This document shows positions 40,201-54,668 of a DNA stretch of 64,000 nucleotides, piece by piece (position 1 is the stretch's first letter; every line of letters starts with the position of its first letter). Position numbers and translations under genes: made by a program. The stretch covers positions 59,659,001 through 59,723,000 of the forward strand of contig CM048552.1 of assembly GCA_026413225.1 (NCBI GenBank), in the 5' to 3' direction. The notes beneath the pieces are model-generated. The model saw only the letters and a program-made list of their open reading frames with translations. It had not been told where the DNA came from and ran no database searches. The stretch is from Otis tarda. Taxonomy: Eukaryota > Chordata > Aves > Otidiformes > Otididae.

Positions 40201-43200
40201 TGGCCATGTCATCTGCTTTGAGGTGACAGTGAAGTTAAGATGCCCTCACCTCGGGCGAAGGACCTGCAGCCTGAGGAGTGGATACAGCCCACAGCCCCAC
40301 AACCTCTATTTTTCCAAATCCCTGCCGGATAAGATCCTGGAGAGAGGTTTGCAAAGCTTGCTCAGCCCTCTGTGAGGAAAAGCTGAGCTTCCCCAACTTC
40401 AGCTCCTCGTTCACAGCCAAACACAATATATTAGCGAAGGCACTACAGCCCAGCAGTGTTTATCCAAGACTACCACGGGGCCAGAGAAACTGCGAAACAC
40501 CACAGGATGCAAAGTTTCCTCCAGTTATTTGACCGCCCTGAAAATGCAAATGCATTCACCATACCTCTGCTGCAACCCCGGCCCCATTCACTTCCCCCAC
40601 CTGGGAGCAATATTTCATTGTAGCACAATTTAAAAGCAGGGTGTTTTTATTAATTTTAAAGCCTCAGACGCTCGCAAGTCCAAGTGCTACTCCACAGCAC
40701 TCGAGGACAGAAATCCAGTCCTTGAAGAGGCCTCCTCTCTAATCTTCTCGGAGGTTCCTGTTCGCCTGCTCACTCACGAGCTGGTCCCGAGACTTTTATG
40801 GCCGTGTGAAGTCCATGTGCTGTTCACACGGGTGAGATCACGTAAGGGTTCTGGGAGCAGGCTGCAAATCTGCTGACCCAAAAATATCACCCATCCCTCC
40901 TGGCTTGGCTGCAATGCCTCTGTGCGCTCCTATCTCCTGGCGAGCATCCCACCTCCCACACATCCTGCAGCACTGGTCCCTCTCTGCACTTTCACTTTCA
41001 GCTGCCTTTCCCTGTTGTAACACGAGGGGAAAAAAGAGCTTATACCTGCCTCCTGTGCTTCCAGCCATCTTTTGAAGGATCCCAGCATCAACATCCATTA
41101 CCGCCTAGAGCCCGGTCCTGAAGTGTCACACCAGCAAAGTTCCCACCAAGCACATCTGTTACACTCACTGACAACAGCCAGCCACGCGCCACCATGCATG
41201 CAGATTTATACCAGGTCTCTGTGAGAGCCACCAGGACCAGAATCTGGCCCAAAATTTTTAAACAAGTAAGATGCTATTTAACACCAAGATTTTAAATGGC
41301 CTGGAACCCAGTTGGTCCTCCCTCACCTGTCTCTGCCAGCTCGGATCAGCAGGGGCATGATCACCTGTCCTGAGAGTGGTGTCATTTTCTTCCTGTTCCT
41401 TACTACCAACCCAATATCATATGACTCTAAATCAAGTCAAAGGCGATTTCTTTTCTGTATCAGTGATGAGCCAAGAGAATCCCCGTGGGAAACTGCAAGT
41501 GTCCCAAACACCTTGTCAGCCCCCAAGTTGGTCTGTGTATTTACCACAGGATGCCAACAGCCCTCTTACAGTACTTTATTATAAAACCTCCTGGGTTGTT
41601 TCCAGGAATAATTACACCAAAAAAAAAAAAAGGTATGCTTACTACGAACTGAGTGTAGGAATCAAGAAACAGAATAAAATATCATCAAGATGACAGGCAC
41701 CGCTTGAACAGAGCCCAAGAAAGCGGTCACCTCCATAAGCCATGCTGCCCTACTTGCTCCTCACCCACAAACTGCCACGGGAAGGGAGCACGATGATTCA
41801 AAAGCACCAGTTCAATATAACAGGTTAAATTAATTAAAATAACCAAGACAAGCCTCTGCAGCCTCAGCAATGTATCAGGGTAAGTGCCCATGCCCCATCC
41901 ATGCTGCTGAACTCATCCACGCCGATGATGGCTCCTCGTTCTTCACCTGCTCCCAGAAATATACTCCTCACTCCTGCTATCAAAGTGAGACCAGAGCTGC
42001 CTTCTCACTCACCCATTCCACCTGATGACTGGCCTTCTCTCTTCTGTTTTTACAGAAGATTTAGCTTTATGGAAAGCAAAAGGAGTGACTGACCACCGGA
42101 TTGTATCTCCTCGCAGCCTACAGCAGCAGGATTGCCGTACTGCCTTCTGGGAAAATGGGAAGCTTACAGGTTGACAGACAGATGTCGCCAGGCTGAGCCC
42201 ACTGATAGAAAGTTTTTGTTGTAGGAGATCCCTGAAAGCAAGGATAGATAGAGAGCTGAGTTTGAGGCTTTAGTTGGCATAGTCCTCTATAACTTCTGTG
42301 TTTTTTCCAGGCTGTCCAATTCTCTGGCAAAGTAACTACAGGTTAAGATGACCGTGCAAGCTCTGGGGTAATTTTTACTCCATCTGTAAGTATTTTAAAG
42401 GTTTTAAAAGACATATCAGGTACATACCAATTATAATTACAGATTTATATGGAGATGGTGCAGAGTTGTTTTCAATGAGGAAGAAAACAAGGAGAAGAGC
42501 AAAGGAAGAAAAAAATCCCTACTTTTTCCTCATACCATGCTGAAACCTCGTACATCCAGGGCAAAGGAAAACACTCTGCAGACAGAGCCAGGGGCAGGAG
42601 CACTGGGACAGAGGGACAGGCAGGACAGCACCATTGCCAGGGCTGGAAACAGCAACCCAGATTGGGAGAGGCACCAGCAAAGTCCTGAAACTGGGAGGGA
42701 TACTGGGAAAGTGAGCAGGCACTGATGCACGCTGTAAAGATCATATGTGAGATTTCGCAGGCGACAGCACTGGAAAACTCAGCCCACAAGACCAAGCACC
42801 TGCTTGTTTCACTGCCCAGCAGTTAACGCTAACACTTGGTGTTCAAGGAGGCAACGGGAGCCGTCCGGCGGGCTCCCAAGCAGCCATCTCGGCCCCGTGG
42901 GCACGCAGAGAGCCAACCTGCTCGGGGACGCAAACGGTGGCAGCACTGCTGCTCGTGATCCCCGCAGCAAGAGAGAACTCCCTCATCCCTCCACTCCCTG
43001 CTTTTTCCTTACAGGCTCTACCAGGCCAGCAGCAGAGCTGTTTTGGGTGGAAGCTGCTAGTTTCAGCAAGCCATCTGAAAGGAGCCCCCACTCTTTTTGC
43101 ACTACACATCAGCCAGAGGAAATCACTCCAGGCAGAGGATTTAATTCCCAGTGCCCACGTGCTCCAGGAAAGAGCTCTGTTCTCCTCTGGTGTCTTCTCG

Positions 43201-46200
43201 TCGAGCACAGCTTTCTCCTTTCACGCTCTCATTGTGGGTAAGGTGGGGAAAAGACCATAAAGCTTTCCTCTAGCTTCTGAGGGACAACCAGGTCCCTGGC
43301 CAGAAGGGAGGACAAGGGAGGAAAGGCTCAGGCTCTGCAGGTCCCCAGCTGGTGCACCCCTGGGTATCACCTCTGGACAAGGCGGAAGATTTCTAACTGA
43401 TAACAGACAGCTTGGTTCAATACATGGTGCACAAAGGCCAACACTCTAACCATGGTGTCTTTTTCACTCAAGCCAACTTTGAGCACCTACAGAAGAGAGA
43501 GCATCTGCACTAGTGATAGGGAAAGGCGCGTAGTTGTCCCTAACGCTCACCTGCACCGTGTGTCATCAGCTCACGGCAGTGCTGAAAGTCAAGGTGAAGC
43601 CTGTTAGCATTCAGCAAAAAAGCAAGAACCCAATACACTGCTAAAGTCACGCTGTTATTTCCCCAACATATACAGTCATATTTCCCAATTATAAGTCCAA
43701 AGCCTCGTTTACGTCAGCAACTAAGTGGCAGAGCTGCAGCCCTAAAACTCCCTAGCATGGCCACGGCTATAACTGCTATTAACGTACTTTCCAACATGAC
43801 ACAGGGAACAATCATATTGGCACACATCATCTTTATGATTATTTTGGGTGTTTCTGGTATAACCATTTCTGGGATTTTTTTTTTAACGTTACACTCATAA
43901 CTGAAACAAATTATACAAATAAAAATGTCCAGAGGGAAACAAACCTTCATCAGCCAGTCAGTCAAACTGCAACCTCCCACTGGGTCTCTACTTCCCAGTC
44001 CCACCATTGCTTCACAAATCAACAGAGGTCTGCAACAAGCGCACACATGCTGAGCCTCCATCCGTCCCGCTCCTGCCAACACCGGGTGCTCAAGCAACCC
44101 ACCCCATTCCAGGGAAGGAGCATCATCTCCTCAGTGCCATCCCAGCTCCCACCAGCATCAGTGGCTGCAAGCCACAGTCACATCTCTTCTGCCCTTTGGG
44201 CAGGTGACTCTCCTTCCCATCTGGAGAGGGGACAAATTCCCACCTTGCTCAGAGAGGCTGTGGAAGTTTGCTTGGGAGGCTGTCCGTTAGGAGAATCAAG
44301 CAAAAATACACATAGTTTGTCACACCGCTACTGATGTCAGCCTCTGGGCAAGGGACTGAAGCGTCCAGAAGCAGATGGGAAAAATGTAGCAGCAAAGACC
44401 CCTAAGTATAACCTATGGGCACATATAGGAAACTTCCAACTGTATTCACTTTACAAGTGAAAAATAAGATTGAAATACAATGCGAGGAATAAGAATGTTC
44501 TTGAAACTGCAGTTAAAAAAAGCCCAGGAAAAAGGCATGAAATTCCATTTTGTGCCCAAATATTCCTCTATCATCCTAGCTGAAATAAGTTTTAGATTGA
44601 TTTTTACATTGCCCCTAAAGCTGTAATAGCATCTTGCATGGTTCAATTACAATGGAAAGCAGAGAAGTAACAAACAGATAACAGAATGCTCACCAGTAAG
44701 GGAAGGGAATGGTCTCCTACACACACGTGTATGTGTACATACGTACCAGAACTTAAAAGCATTAACTGATTTGGTTAAGCCATGGTAATACGCTGGTATC
44801 GCGCATTTGCTTGGAGTCCCTCTAGTTCGCTTGGACTGGGAGAAGAGGCTGAGGTTAAACTGAGGTTAGCTGGCATGTGTCAGCCAAGCCTGACCTAATC
44901 TTGGGTTTCTTCCTACTTGTTGTGTCTTCCTCTCTAAATAATATTAAGAATAGGAAGAAACCACAGGGACGCAGTTGGGTTCCAAATAACTATTTTTAGT
45001 AGCTGTACACAAACAGACAAGGCCAAGTTGCACACGCTGGCTGCTCCACAAAAACCTCCTCCTTGCGATCCCAGGCTCCCTGGCTGTCTCCTTCCTGTCC
45101 TCTGCCCTTCCCACCACGAGTCCTGTAACACAAGATAAGGAGACCCCTAAGACTGAAATTAAAACAACCTATTTTCTAAACCCTATGTTAATCTAAGTGT
45201 TGTCTAATACCATTCCTCCGCCTGGTGAAAGAGGACCTTTATAATACAGCGTAAGTGACCTGGAGCTCCTCAGACCTGCCATCCAAGCATTCCCCATGAA
45301 AATGAAATATGTAGACTCACTCCTACGATTTGCGCTGGATCCAAGACCTGGGGAAACTTCCCAGTCATCTCAAAGTAACTCTCAGATCCGGCCTAAAAGT
45401 AGGGGTTTGATGAGCACTAGAGAAACAAAAATAGTATAGCTTAAACCACAGAGGTGCCAGCTTTTACTGCCTTTCATCGAGCTCACAGTATTTTGTTCCC
45501 GCTATTTGCAGGGAAATAACACTCCGCACGACTGTTATAGGGTGTAATATGTGTACTGTGCTGCTCAGACGCAGCTCGTAATTGAAACATTTGAGCGGCA
45601 GTGAAATCCCAAACGTAAAGTTTTTAATTTTCATTCAACCATGACATTAAAATTTTGGTTGTGCAGGGGGAAAAAAAATAAATTACTACCTCAGAGTGCT
45701 TTTAAGGTCTATTATTTCCGATATAGTAACCAGGATAAGCTGAGCCAAGATGCCAGCAACTGCCAGCGTAATCCAGCGGCTTGGTCCCGACGCTGCTGCC
45801 TGCTCCTCCTTTATCATCCCTTCTCCCACAGCACACAAGAGGCTGTCAGGAGGCTCACCAAGGAGATGTGGCCTACAGCCTGCAACGCACGAAGGAGTGC
45901 CACCACCTTCATCCCCGCATGAGGAGGAACGAGCAGGCTGCTGCTGTTGGAGAGCCAGGCTCCTGTCAAGGTGGCTGTCTGAGTGCGGGCCAGACGCATC
46001 CGGGACAAGCCCAGCAGGCTAAAGCACCCACCAAAAGAACCAGCTCAAACATCATCTTTGTTCGAAGGCGCATGACCATCATTTAGAGGAAGGAGAAGGT
46101 TATCTCGCAATACTGACTTTATTCAGCAGCTTCCAAGATGACTGTGTGTGACAGTAGGCTAAAAACCTCAGCTGAAACCACTAAACACTCTGCAGAGCTG

Positions 46201-48248
46201 ACGGGGAAGCCCTGAAAGGCTGGTTTGTGTCTTTTAGATTCTCAGACCATCTTCCCCAACACTCGTGTTCACAAACTACATTAGACCAGTCTCACACTAC
46301 ATCACGCACAAACTCAATTTCCTCACATACTGGCATCCCATGATCTTCACGGGTTGTCTGCTTCGCTGTCTGGATGGAATTTAAGGTGATGAACTTAGCC
46401 TGGAAAAATTTCAAAGGTTTGATGTTGGCCTGCCAGAGAGATGCTGCCTCTCCCCCGAAAAAATTGCCTGCAGATAAGGTGCTGCTAGGGGCTCTGCTAG
46501 GGGCTCTGCTTTTGCACTGCTTTCCTTCCCGCTCCCTTCACTCAAATCATACTGGCCATGGTACCTCCAGAAAGGACCTAGGCACCACGTCTTATCCACA
46601 TCTGATGGACCTGGTCCACAAATTTCAGTGCCTGTGTGTCCCACACGCCACCCAGCTGGGGAATGGCACCCCGATTTATCCAACCTCCAGAGTACAAGAC
46701 CTGTCTCTCCTCCTGGAGCACAGAGAGATGCGAGAAGCCTGCTACCTATTCAGCTTCTTTATCACGGTGTCTCAAGTACTGAGTACAGAGGAAGGATGAA
46801 CTTGTGGTTACGCCACCCTGTAGAGATGTAGCTTCCAGCAGTCCTAGCCTCCTACCACAGATGGCCCAAATAGTTTCGAGCAGGTCAAACAATCTCCCAC
46901 ATCAGATTTCCCCACCTTTTAAGTGCCTGAGAAGGAAACATTTGCAGCCAAGCGTGGAGCACTCAGACATCAAAATGGTGAGGGCTATATAAACAGATAC
47001 GTATCTCACTGGTGAAGAAACAGACTGATGTGTTTAATGGTTTATAATGGCTGTTTTAGTTGCCATGAAAGTACTTAAGAGCATGCAACACGTCTTCGGA
47101 TTAAATCTAAATAACGTAAACAGCAATAAAAAAGGGCTTTTATTTCAAGAAGGCCTGACTCTTGTTGGCACCTGTAGCTCTAAATATATATAATAAGATG
47201 TAAAACTATGTGTTACAAGATGCGAAAGAGCAAAACAACATCAGTCACTTGCGCAGAAAGCATGATGACACAGGGAGAGAGGCAAAACAAAATGGACAAC
47301 TTGCTTGGGTCTGATTTGAACATCTTAGGAAAACACCATTTGCTCGAGCCGGGTCTGAGCTAGCAAGGAGATTAGTGTCAGGTAAAGCCACAACAAAATG
47401 GAGACAGAAACTCCAAATCCTGTCCCTGAAAAGGAGATAAATGAGGGTCAGAATGAAGTTCATTTAAATCCACCGAGCTGATACAGAGGGAGTTTGTGAG
47501 ATCTGCAAAACAAAATGAAAGGCTCGCTAGGAGCCTGCACAGCCAGTGCTGCAATGTCAGAAATGCAACACAGTGCCATCTGAAACCTACAGGCACAGCA
47601 CCAGGACTCGAGGTAAAAAAAAAACAAGGGTGGCACTCCTGGGGATGACACACCTGCCTGCAGCACCCCTAGAATAAAGTGTGAGGGTCCTGTCACACGG
47701 CCCCCACAGCGGATGCTGTCCGAGGGGAGGTCTCTGGGGGGGATTATCCACGGCTGGAGTAAAGCCACGGGAGGAACATTACACAGCCACGTCTATTTAC
47801 AGCGGGGAGGAGGATTCGCCCCCTTCTTGTGCTCCTGCTTGGCATCCTCCTTTGGGTCTCTTACGGGAGAGAAGGTGTCTGAACACAATGGTTAATTAGC
47901 TGTAACGCATCCTCTCTGGCTGCAACAACTTCGCAGGGCTTATCTCCAGACCTGATCTAGACTTCCAGTTATCCTTGTTCTCCCAGTTCCTCTCCCCTCC
48001 CCCCTCCAATATTTGCATCTCAACTTGACAGGGATTTTGTATCTAAGCGGAATAAAAGTGTTTGCATGTGCAAAGAGGAGAAAACCACCCGCTTTCCACT
48101 CGGGTTCCCTGCGAGGCGGCTCGTTCCATTTTTCCCTTCCCTGACAAACAGAGGGAGCTGAAACGAGAAACGTCAACTTTGGGATCCTGCTTTCCCGAAC
48201 GACAAGTCATTCAAAATACCGGACTCTCCGCTTAAAAAGAGAGGGGGG

Positions 48249-48267
48249 AAAAAAAAAAAAAAAAAAT
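48249..48267. repeat. A19 tract flanked by G6 and C4
   Basis: Nineteen A follow six G and are followed by TCCCC, so the tract could fold weakly through its G and C ends. It lies about 550 bp inside intron 1, just outside the CpG island. Confidence 0.9.
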
Positions 48268-48527
48268 CCCCAGGAAGTTGATGCATCACCGTGTTGCATC
48301 TGTGTCAAGCTCTGGGTAAACAAGCAGCAACATGAATGAAATCTGTCCAGAAAGACTGCATTTCAGCGCCAACCACGCAATCTCTGGCCAAACCACTGCG
48401 TATGTAACAAAAGTTTGATCTCGCTCGCGAGCGCTCAGCTGCGCTTCTGCCATTTCCTGTGGAAAACTGAAGCTCTGAACGGTGCCTCTCACCCAGCCCT
48501 CCCCGACACCCCTGCCAGCTGCCCCTA

Positions 48528-49821
<1,294 letters not shown>

Positions 49822-50090
49822 GCTGCACCCGCGGGACCCGGGCGGGGAGCGGCTCGCAGGAAAGAAGAAAGGGGGGGTTGGGAGCGGAGTGGGGGGAAGA
49901 GAACAGCGAGGGGGCGCGGCGAGTCCCGCCGGCCGCAGCCTGCTGCTGTGCTGCTGCCCCGCTCCGCCAGACGCCAGGGAAGCGGGGGTGCTGCCCGCGG
50001 CCCGGCTCCGGCTCCGGCTCCTGCACTGCGCCGCGCCGCCGGCCCGACACAGCACCGCAGCGCCGCGCCGGCCAGGCGGCGCGGGGGGGA

Positions 50091-50240
50091 GGTGGGCGGG
50101 GCCATGCAAAGTGCCTCCGGCTGACGGCCAATGGCACGCCGAGGGGGCGGAGACATGCAAAGCACTGCGCGCCGGCGGCCAATGGCGCGGCCAGGGGGCG
50201 GAGACATGCAAAGCGTCGAGCCCAGCGGCCAATGGGGCGG
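50091..50240 (-). promoter_or_regulatory. ABTB3: Three-unit GC-box / ATGCAAAG / CCAAT tandem array
   Basis: Three units of about 51 bp are seen directly. ATGCAAAG lies at 50104-50111, 50155-50162 and 50206-50213. CCAAT lies at 50128-50132, 50179-50183 and 50229-50233, each in the word CGGCCAATGG. A GGGCGG-type GC box precedes each ATGCAAAG, and a further one lies at 50234-50240. The motifs are written as read on the plus strand. CCAAT boxes bind NF-Y and GC boxes bind Sp/KLF factors. ATGCAAAG is one base off the octamer ATGCAAAT bound by POU factors. The array is 296-432 bp upstream of the ATG, where a proximal promoter is expected. It probably arose by tandem duplication. Factor binding and the transcription start site are not shown by the sequence. 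Confidence 0.8.
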
Positions 50241-50560
50241 CGCCCTGCGCCTGGCGGCTCCTCCTGTCGCCTCCGCGGGGCGCGGAGCACCTCACCGCAC
50301 CGCACCGCGCAGCGAGGGGCTGGGGGGTCGCCGTCCCAGCGCCGAGAGCGGGGTCTTTGGGCTCTGCAAACTGCAAGCGCGTTAACCCGCCGTCGGGTGG
50401 GTCCGTGGCGAGGCCCGGGGAGGAGCGCGGCCTAACCGTGCCCTCTGCCCCTCCCTCCCGGCGGGGAACAGCAGGGCGCGATGCGTGGTCTGCGTTGCGT
50501 CCCGCAGCGCCCTTCCCTGCGCGCACGACGGGGAGCCCCGCTCCAGCCGCTTCCTGGCGT

Positions 50561-53500
50561 TGCTGTAAACCCAGCACAGGCGGTCCCGGTGTTTCGATAC
50601 GAAGCAAAAACTGCCGAGTAAGAATACCGGGCGTCACTTGGGTCAGGAGGAGGGATTCCCAAATAATTAAGTCAAGTGCAATAAAGCCCTTAGACGTTCT
50701 TGACATTAGCATCACGGAGACTTTGACAGGTCAGATTTGTATTGGGCTTAGGGCGCATTTCCCATGCGCACTAGGAATTTTGTGCAATATATGAACAGTT
50801 TATCCCCAACTGATGTCTTTTACTCTTACATTGCCAGGCTTTAGCGTTATTAGGAGTTGCTTGGCTAATATCCCAGGCAACAGACTGGGAATGCATATGC
50901 TTGTGCGTTCCAGTTTTGAAGAAACATTATATCCTTTTTAGTGTAAAGTATCAGCGAGATTCTATCCCTTTAAGGGTAAAAGCGAAGCAAACACATTTCT
51001 CTGTCGTGCCAACAGAGGTGGCCCAAATTCTTGAGCAGACAAGGCGAGTCACGTAAGAGGTTTCCCCATCCAAGGGAGCGAAGCCTGGCAATCCTTCAAC
51101 ATAAACTTCCTACAGGAAAGGCACGGACGCAACTACAGGTAGGCTCAATTTGTCCAACAGGTTGGGGAAAACTATGACACCACCAAAAACACCGAGAGGG
51201 GGGTTGCCTTCCAAATGCAGTCGAGCGCTGTCAGGAACTGGTTTCTCAGCATAGCCTTGGTCCTTCCAGAAGATGCGCTGTGCACGATAGGTTCCCACAG
51301 AAGTCCTAAATGCCACTGTATCCTGGTAAAAAAAATAGCAGAGCTGAGGACAGGAGCAGCCTGAACTAGAGCTGCTGTCATGCTGCAAGAAAGAAGGTGA
51401 GGCCCACGCCGCCGGCAGCAGCTAATCTTGGCGGTGGGAGGGGGAGATCAAAAATGAGAGCGTGCCTTGAGAGCAAAATCCTGTGGACTTTTGTGGCCAT
51501 CCAGCTGTACGCCTCGCAGTAGAGCCCTCTGGTGTCCTCAGCACTTCAGTGCAGTGTCTGTCCAAATCCACGTTTCCATTTGGGAGGAAAAGGAAGGCAC
51601 TGCCAGGACTGAACTCCTCAAGATGTTTTTCTTACAGACTCCACTCAGCTGGCTCTGTCCCTACGCTTTCACAAAGCCCCAGAACTGCTTACCCTGAGCT
51701 CACGTGTCAGCAGGTCAAACTCAGGGAAAGTCCAAGTTTGGGATGTTTTCTAGTAAACAGTTTGTTGGGCTTCACAGAGACACAAGGTAGGCGTCCAGGG
51801 AGGATGGAACATGTAAGCTGGGTGGTTTGTTCACCAGGCTTTGTGAAAAACAGTGCTTTGGAGGCCAACACCAGCCTTAGGTGTTGCATCATTTTTAGGC
51901 TACAGCATTAACCATGCGTTGAGATGAACAGGGTAAATGACAAGTGGACAGTTGTCTCAGGCTGTGTGCAGACTTGGGCATTCATGCTGCTGACTCAGAG
52001 CCAGTTTGTACTTCAAAAGAGGTTGGGTTTTGGTTTTGTTTGGTTGTTTGTTTGTTTTGTTTTAATTCAGAAAGCAAAATACTGGGCTTTACCAGAGATT
52101 TTGTAGTCACAACGAGATGTGCATCACTCTACGCATGGCAGCTTGATTCCCAGTCACGCCACCGGCTCGGAAGATGTTGCGACACTTGGACAGACCAAAG
52201 GCATGTCAGCAGCACTGGGCTGGTTCAAACTTTCGAAAGTGGCAGTGAGAGCTTCTGACTCATTTCTTCAGAAGACTAATTACCTTCTCATTGAAAGGGC
52301 TGGAAATTCAAATCAGTGCAGAGTGGCTGTTCTGGATCTCCGGTGATCTTTCGGTACCTGAAAGATCTCGCCTGCCCAGGTGTGGATACTCTGGCTGCTG
52401 CGTCCCAAAGCAAGCTTCAGCATGATTTGGAAGGACATCTGAAAGTGCTCCTGAGACAAGGTGACTTCGTTCTTGAAATCGCTCTGGGAAAAGATGGGAT
52501 CAAACAGTTTGGAGAGAAACACACCCCTGCAACATGTCCAGTGCCTGCATGGGATGAGCTCTGAGCTGAGACAGTCCTCAGCTTTAATCCAGAAAGGGCA
52601 CCACACCTCTCCCGCCCTGGGCTGAAAGGCAGGTGTCTGCAGCTGTACCCCACTCCGCAAGCCGTACAGCCGAGGTCATTTGCCTATTAGACAAAACTAT
52701 CCACTGAAGAAAACAAAGTCCCTTTATATGTCAAAGGCTGGGAGGGGGAAAACAATTTTCAGCTTGTTGGAGACATGGACATCAATTATCCTTACAGAGA
52801 ATTCAGACAGGGACTGATTAAGTACCATTCCAGGATGATAAGTGCCAGCAAAAACTCTGAAAGAGGGAAATTGAACCACATTTTTAAAAGGTGCTCAGGG
52901 CAAATTTAAGTGAATGGGAAGATGGTGTTTGTATGGGGAGAGCAGTAAGTGCCACAATTCTTTCAGTCCCCACCCAGTCAACTGCCCGCAAATGGCATCT
53001 TCTTCAGAGCTGTAGGGAAAAACATGACATCAAACTCCAGGTGGAACAGGAATGTACCTAGGGTCAGGCTGCTCCATGCAATTTCTGCATTCAGAATTCA
53101 ATGTGCTGCACTGTGGTAACAGCTCAGACCAAAAGCAGCATTCACAGGATCTCCCCAAGGTGTCTCCTACTGCAAGGAACAAGCAGCGAGCCTTGTGAGG
53201 CCTTGCTGATAGTGCTGGGGAACTTGGAGTGCTAATGTTTCTCATCACACAGGGGTTAATTTACAGAGCAAGGCTGTAATCCTGTACCTGTAAAGCAGGT
53301 GTGAAACGCACACCCCTGGCAAAGGAGCCTTTGGGGCTGTGGCATGTGTACAGTCTGCTGTGAAGACATCTCCCATCCCATCAAAGAAGGAACCCAGCAC
53401 TGGCATCAGGTAGCGTCATCCCTGCAGGGCCGCTGGGCCACTGCTGCCAGCCGTTCAGACGAGCAGGCTCAGGGAGATGACTTTGGTGTTGCTCCTCCAA

Positions 53501-54544
53501 CGGGTACAACACCGAAAGGAGTGAGGATGAGTGACACAATGAGGCCACCGGCTCGCTGGCTGGAAGGGAGGCACTGGTGGTGCCTCCAGCGTAAGTGGGA
53601 GGGAAGGACTTGCAGTGGCTGGATGCTGTTTTTTCCCCCGATCAGCCCCATCATGCTGGTTTCAGCAACTAGCAGCATTAGGATCCCCAGTAAGGACTCA
53701 GCAGGAGGTGTTGCCCCACGGAGGAGCAAGGTTCAGCTGATCAGCTGCTTCTCTTGCAGACACTAAGGAAAAGGGCTGCCCCTGAATTTCTGCTGGCTGT
53801 TGCTTAGCCAGGGGCGGCTGCCCGGCTGTTCTCATCTGCTGTGCAGAAGCAGCAGCTTCTGCTTCCCACTGAGCTCAAAACCTTTCCCAGCCTTTTTTTC
53901 CTGCAGTCCCTATAACCCCCCTGCACTGAGAGTGGAGGTAGTTAGAGATGTGTAGACTCATGCCTGGCGTGGAGGGGAACGATTACTCCGGGTTTCTCTG
54001 AAGCCGCTAACTGGGGACACTCAGAGAAACCACCAGCCAAAACCAAATCTCACCGCATACAATGAAGCAGTAGAGCCCAGGGCCATGGTACATTTTGGAA
54101 GCCAAAAGCATAAATGAATCCAAGAAAGAGATCTGACAAATTCCTGGAGGCTAAGACCACTGGTAACTATTAAACACAATGATGCAGATGCAGTCTTCAT
54201 CTCAGAAAGCTTCTCAACAGCTGTTTGCCAGAAATGGGGAGGTTATGCCAGGGGAAGGAGCACTTCATAATCACTTGGTTCCTCAGGGGTGGCTGTGAGA
54301 GAGGAAAGACTGCACTGCAGAGAGAGGACTGGAGCCCCCAGGGCAGTCCTTTGGTTTAAGCCCTTAATCCCACACCAGCCAAAGGCACTCCCACCCATTC
54401 ACAAGTGCAGCTTGGTTCAGAGATCTGTGCAGCCAGCGCAGCAGCACTTACTGTATTTACAAGATGTTGGATCTTGTTCTTCGTTCTAAGCAAAGATCGA
54501 CTGCAACCTCTACATTGATTTTGACAGGTTTTATTCTCTTCTTA
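50561..54544. other. Upstream flank of ABTB3, no gene recognised
   Basis: The sequence returns to average GC outside the CpG island. Only short frames are present, the longest 142 codons at 51483-51911 and without recognised domains. One GTTT-rich tract is present. Confidence 0.6.
52021..52063. repeat. (GTTT)n-like low-complexity tract
   Basis: This is a run of GTTT, GGTTT and GTTTT units in the upstream flank, imperfect and about 43 bases long. Confidence 0.85.
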
Positions 54545-54668
54545 AAATCATCCATAATGAAGAGTCTACAACTTCCCTGGATGATCTGTTTCCAAGTCCA
54601 GATAAGCTTACTGCTCAAAACAGCCTTCCTAACATCTAAACTAACCTTTTCTTTGCCACAAATTTAAA
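54545..54668 (-). mobile_element. Degraded CR1 3' region fragment
   Basis: Read on the plus strand, the words CTACAACTTCCCTGGATGAT, CTGTTTCCAAGTCC and CCTTCCTAACATCTAAACTA follow the order of the antisense CR1 tail (ccacttccctgggcaacctgttccagt, then cttcctaatatctaatctaaa). The element is therefore on the minus strand. It is heavily diverged and lacks both ends. It lies about 4.7 kb upstream of the ABTB3 start. Confidence 0.7.

Larger units (their letters stand above)
31998..48479. other. Intronic DNA without a recognised gene
   Basis: Mixed composition, with frames of up to 164 codons (42747-43241) lacking any recognised domain. It includes a CpG-retaining segment at 45478-45615 and a perfect 12-bp palindrome CGCTCGCGAGCG at 48422-48433. 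No ABTB3 exon or other gene is seen. Confidence 0.6.

Noticed and set aside
42747-43241. Open frame of 164 codons on the plus strand
   Set aside because: The sequence lacks any domain signature, and other frames of over 100 codons overlap it on both strands.
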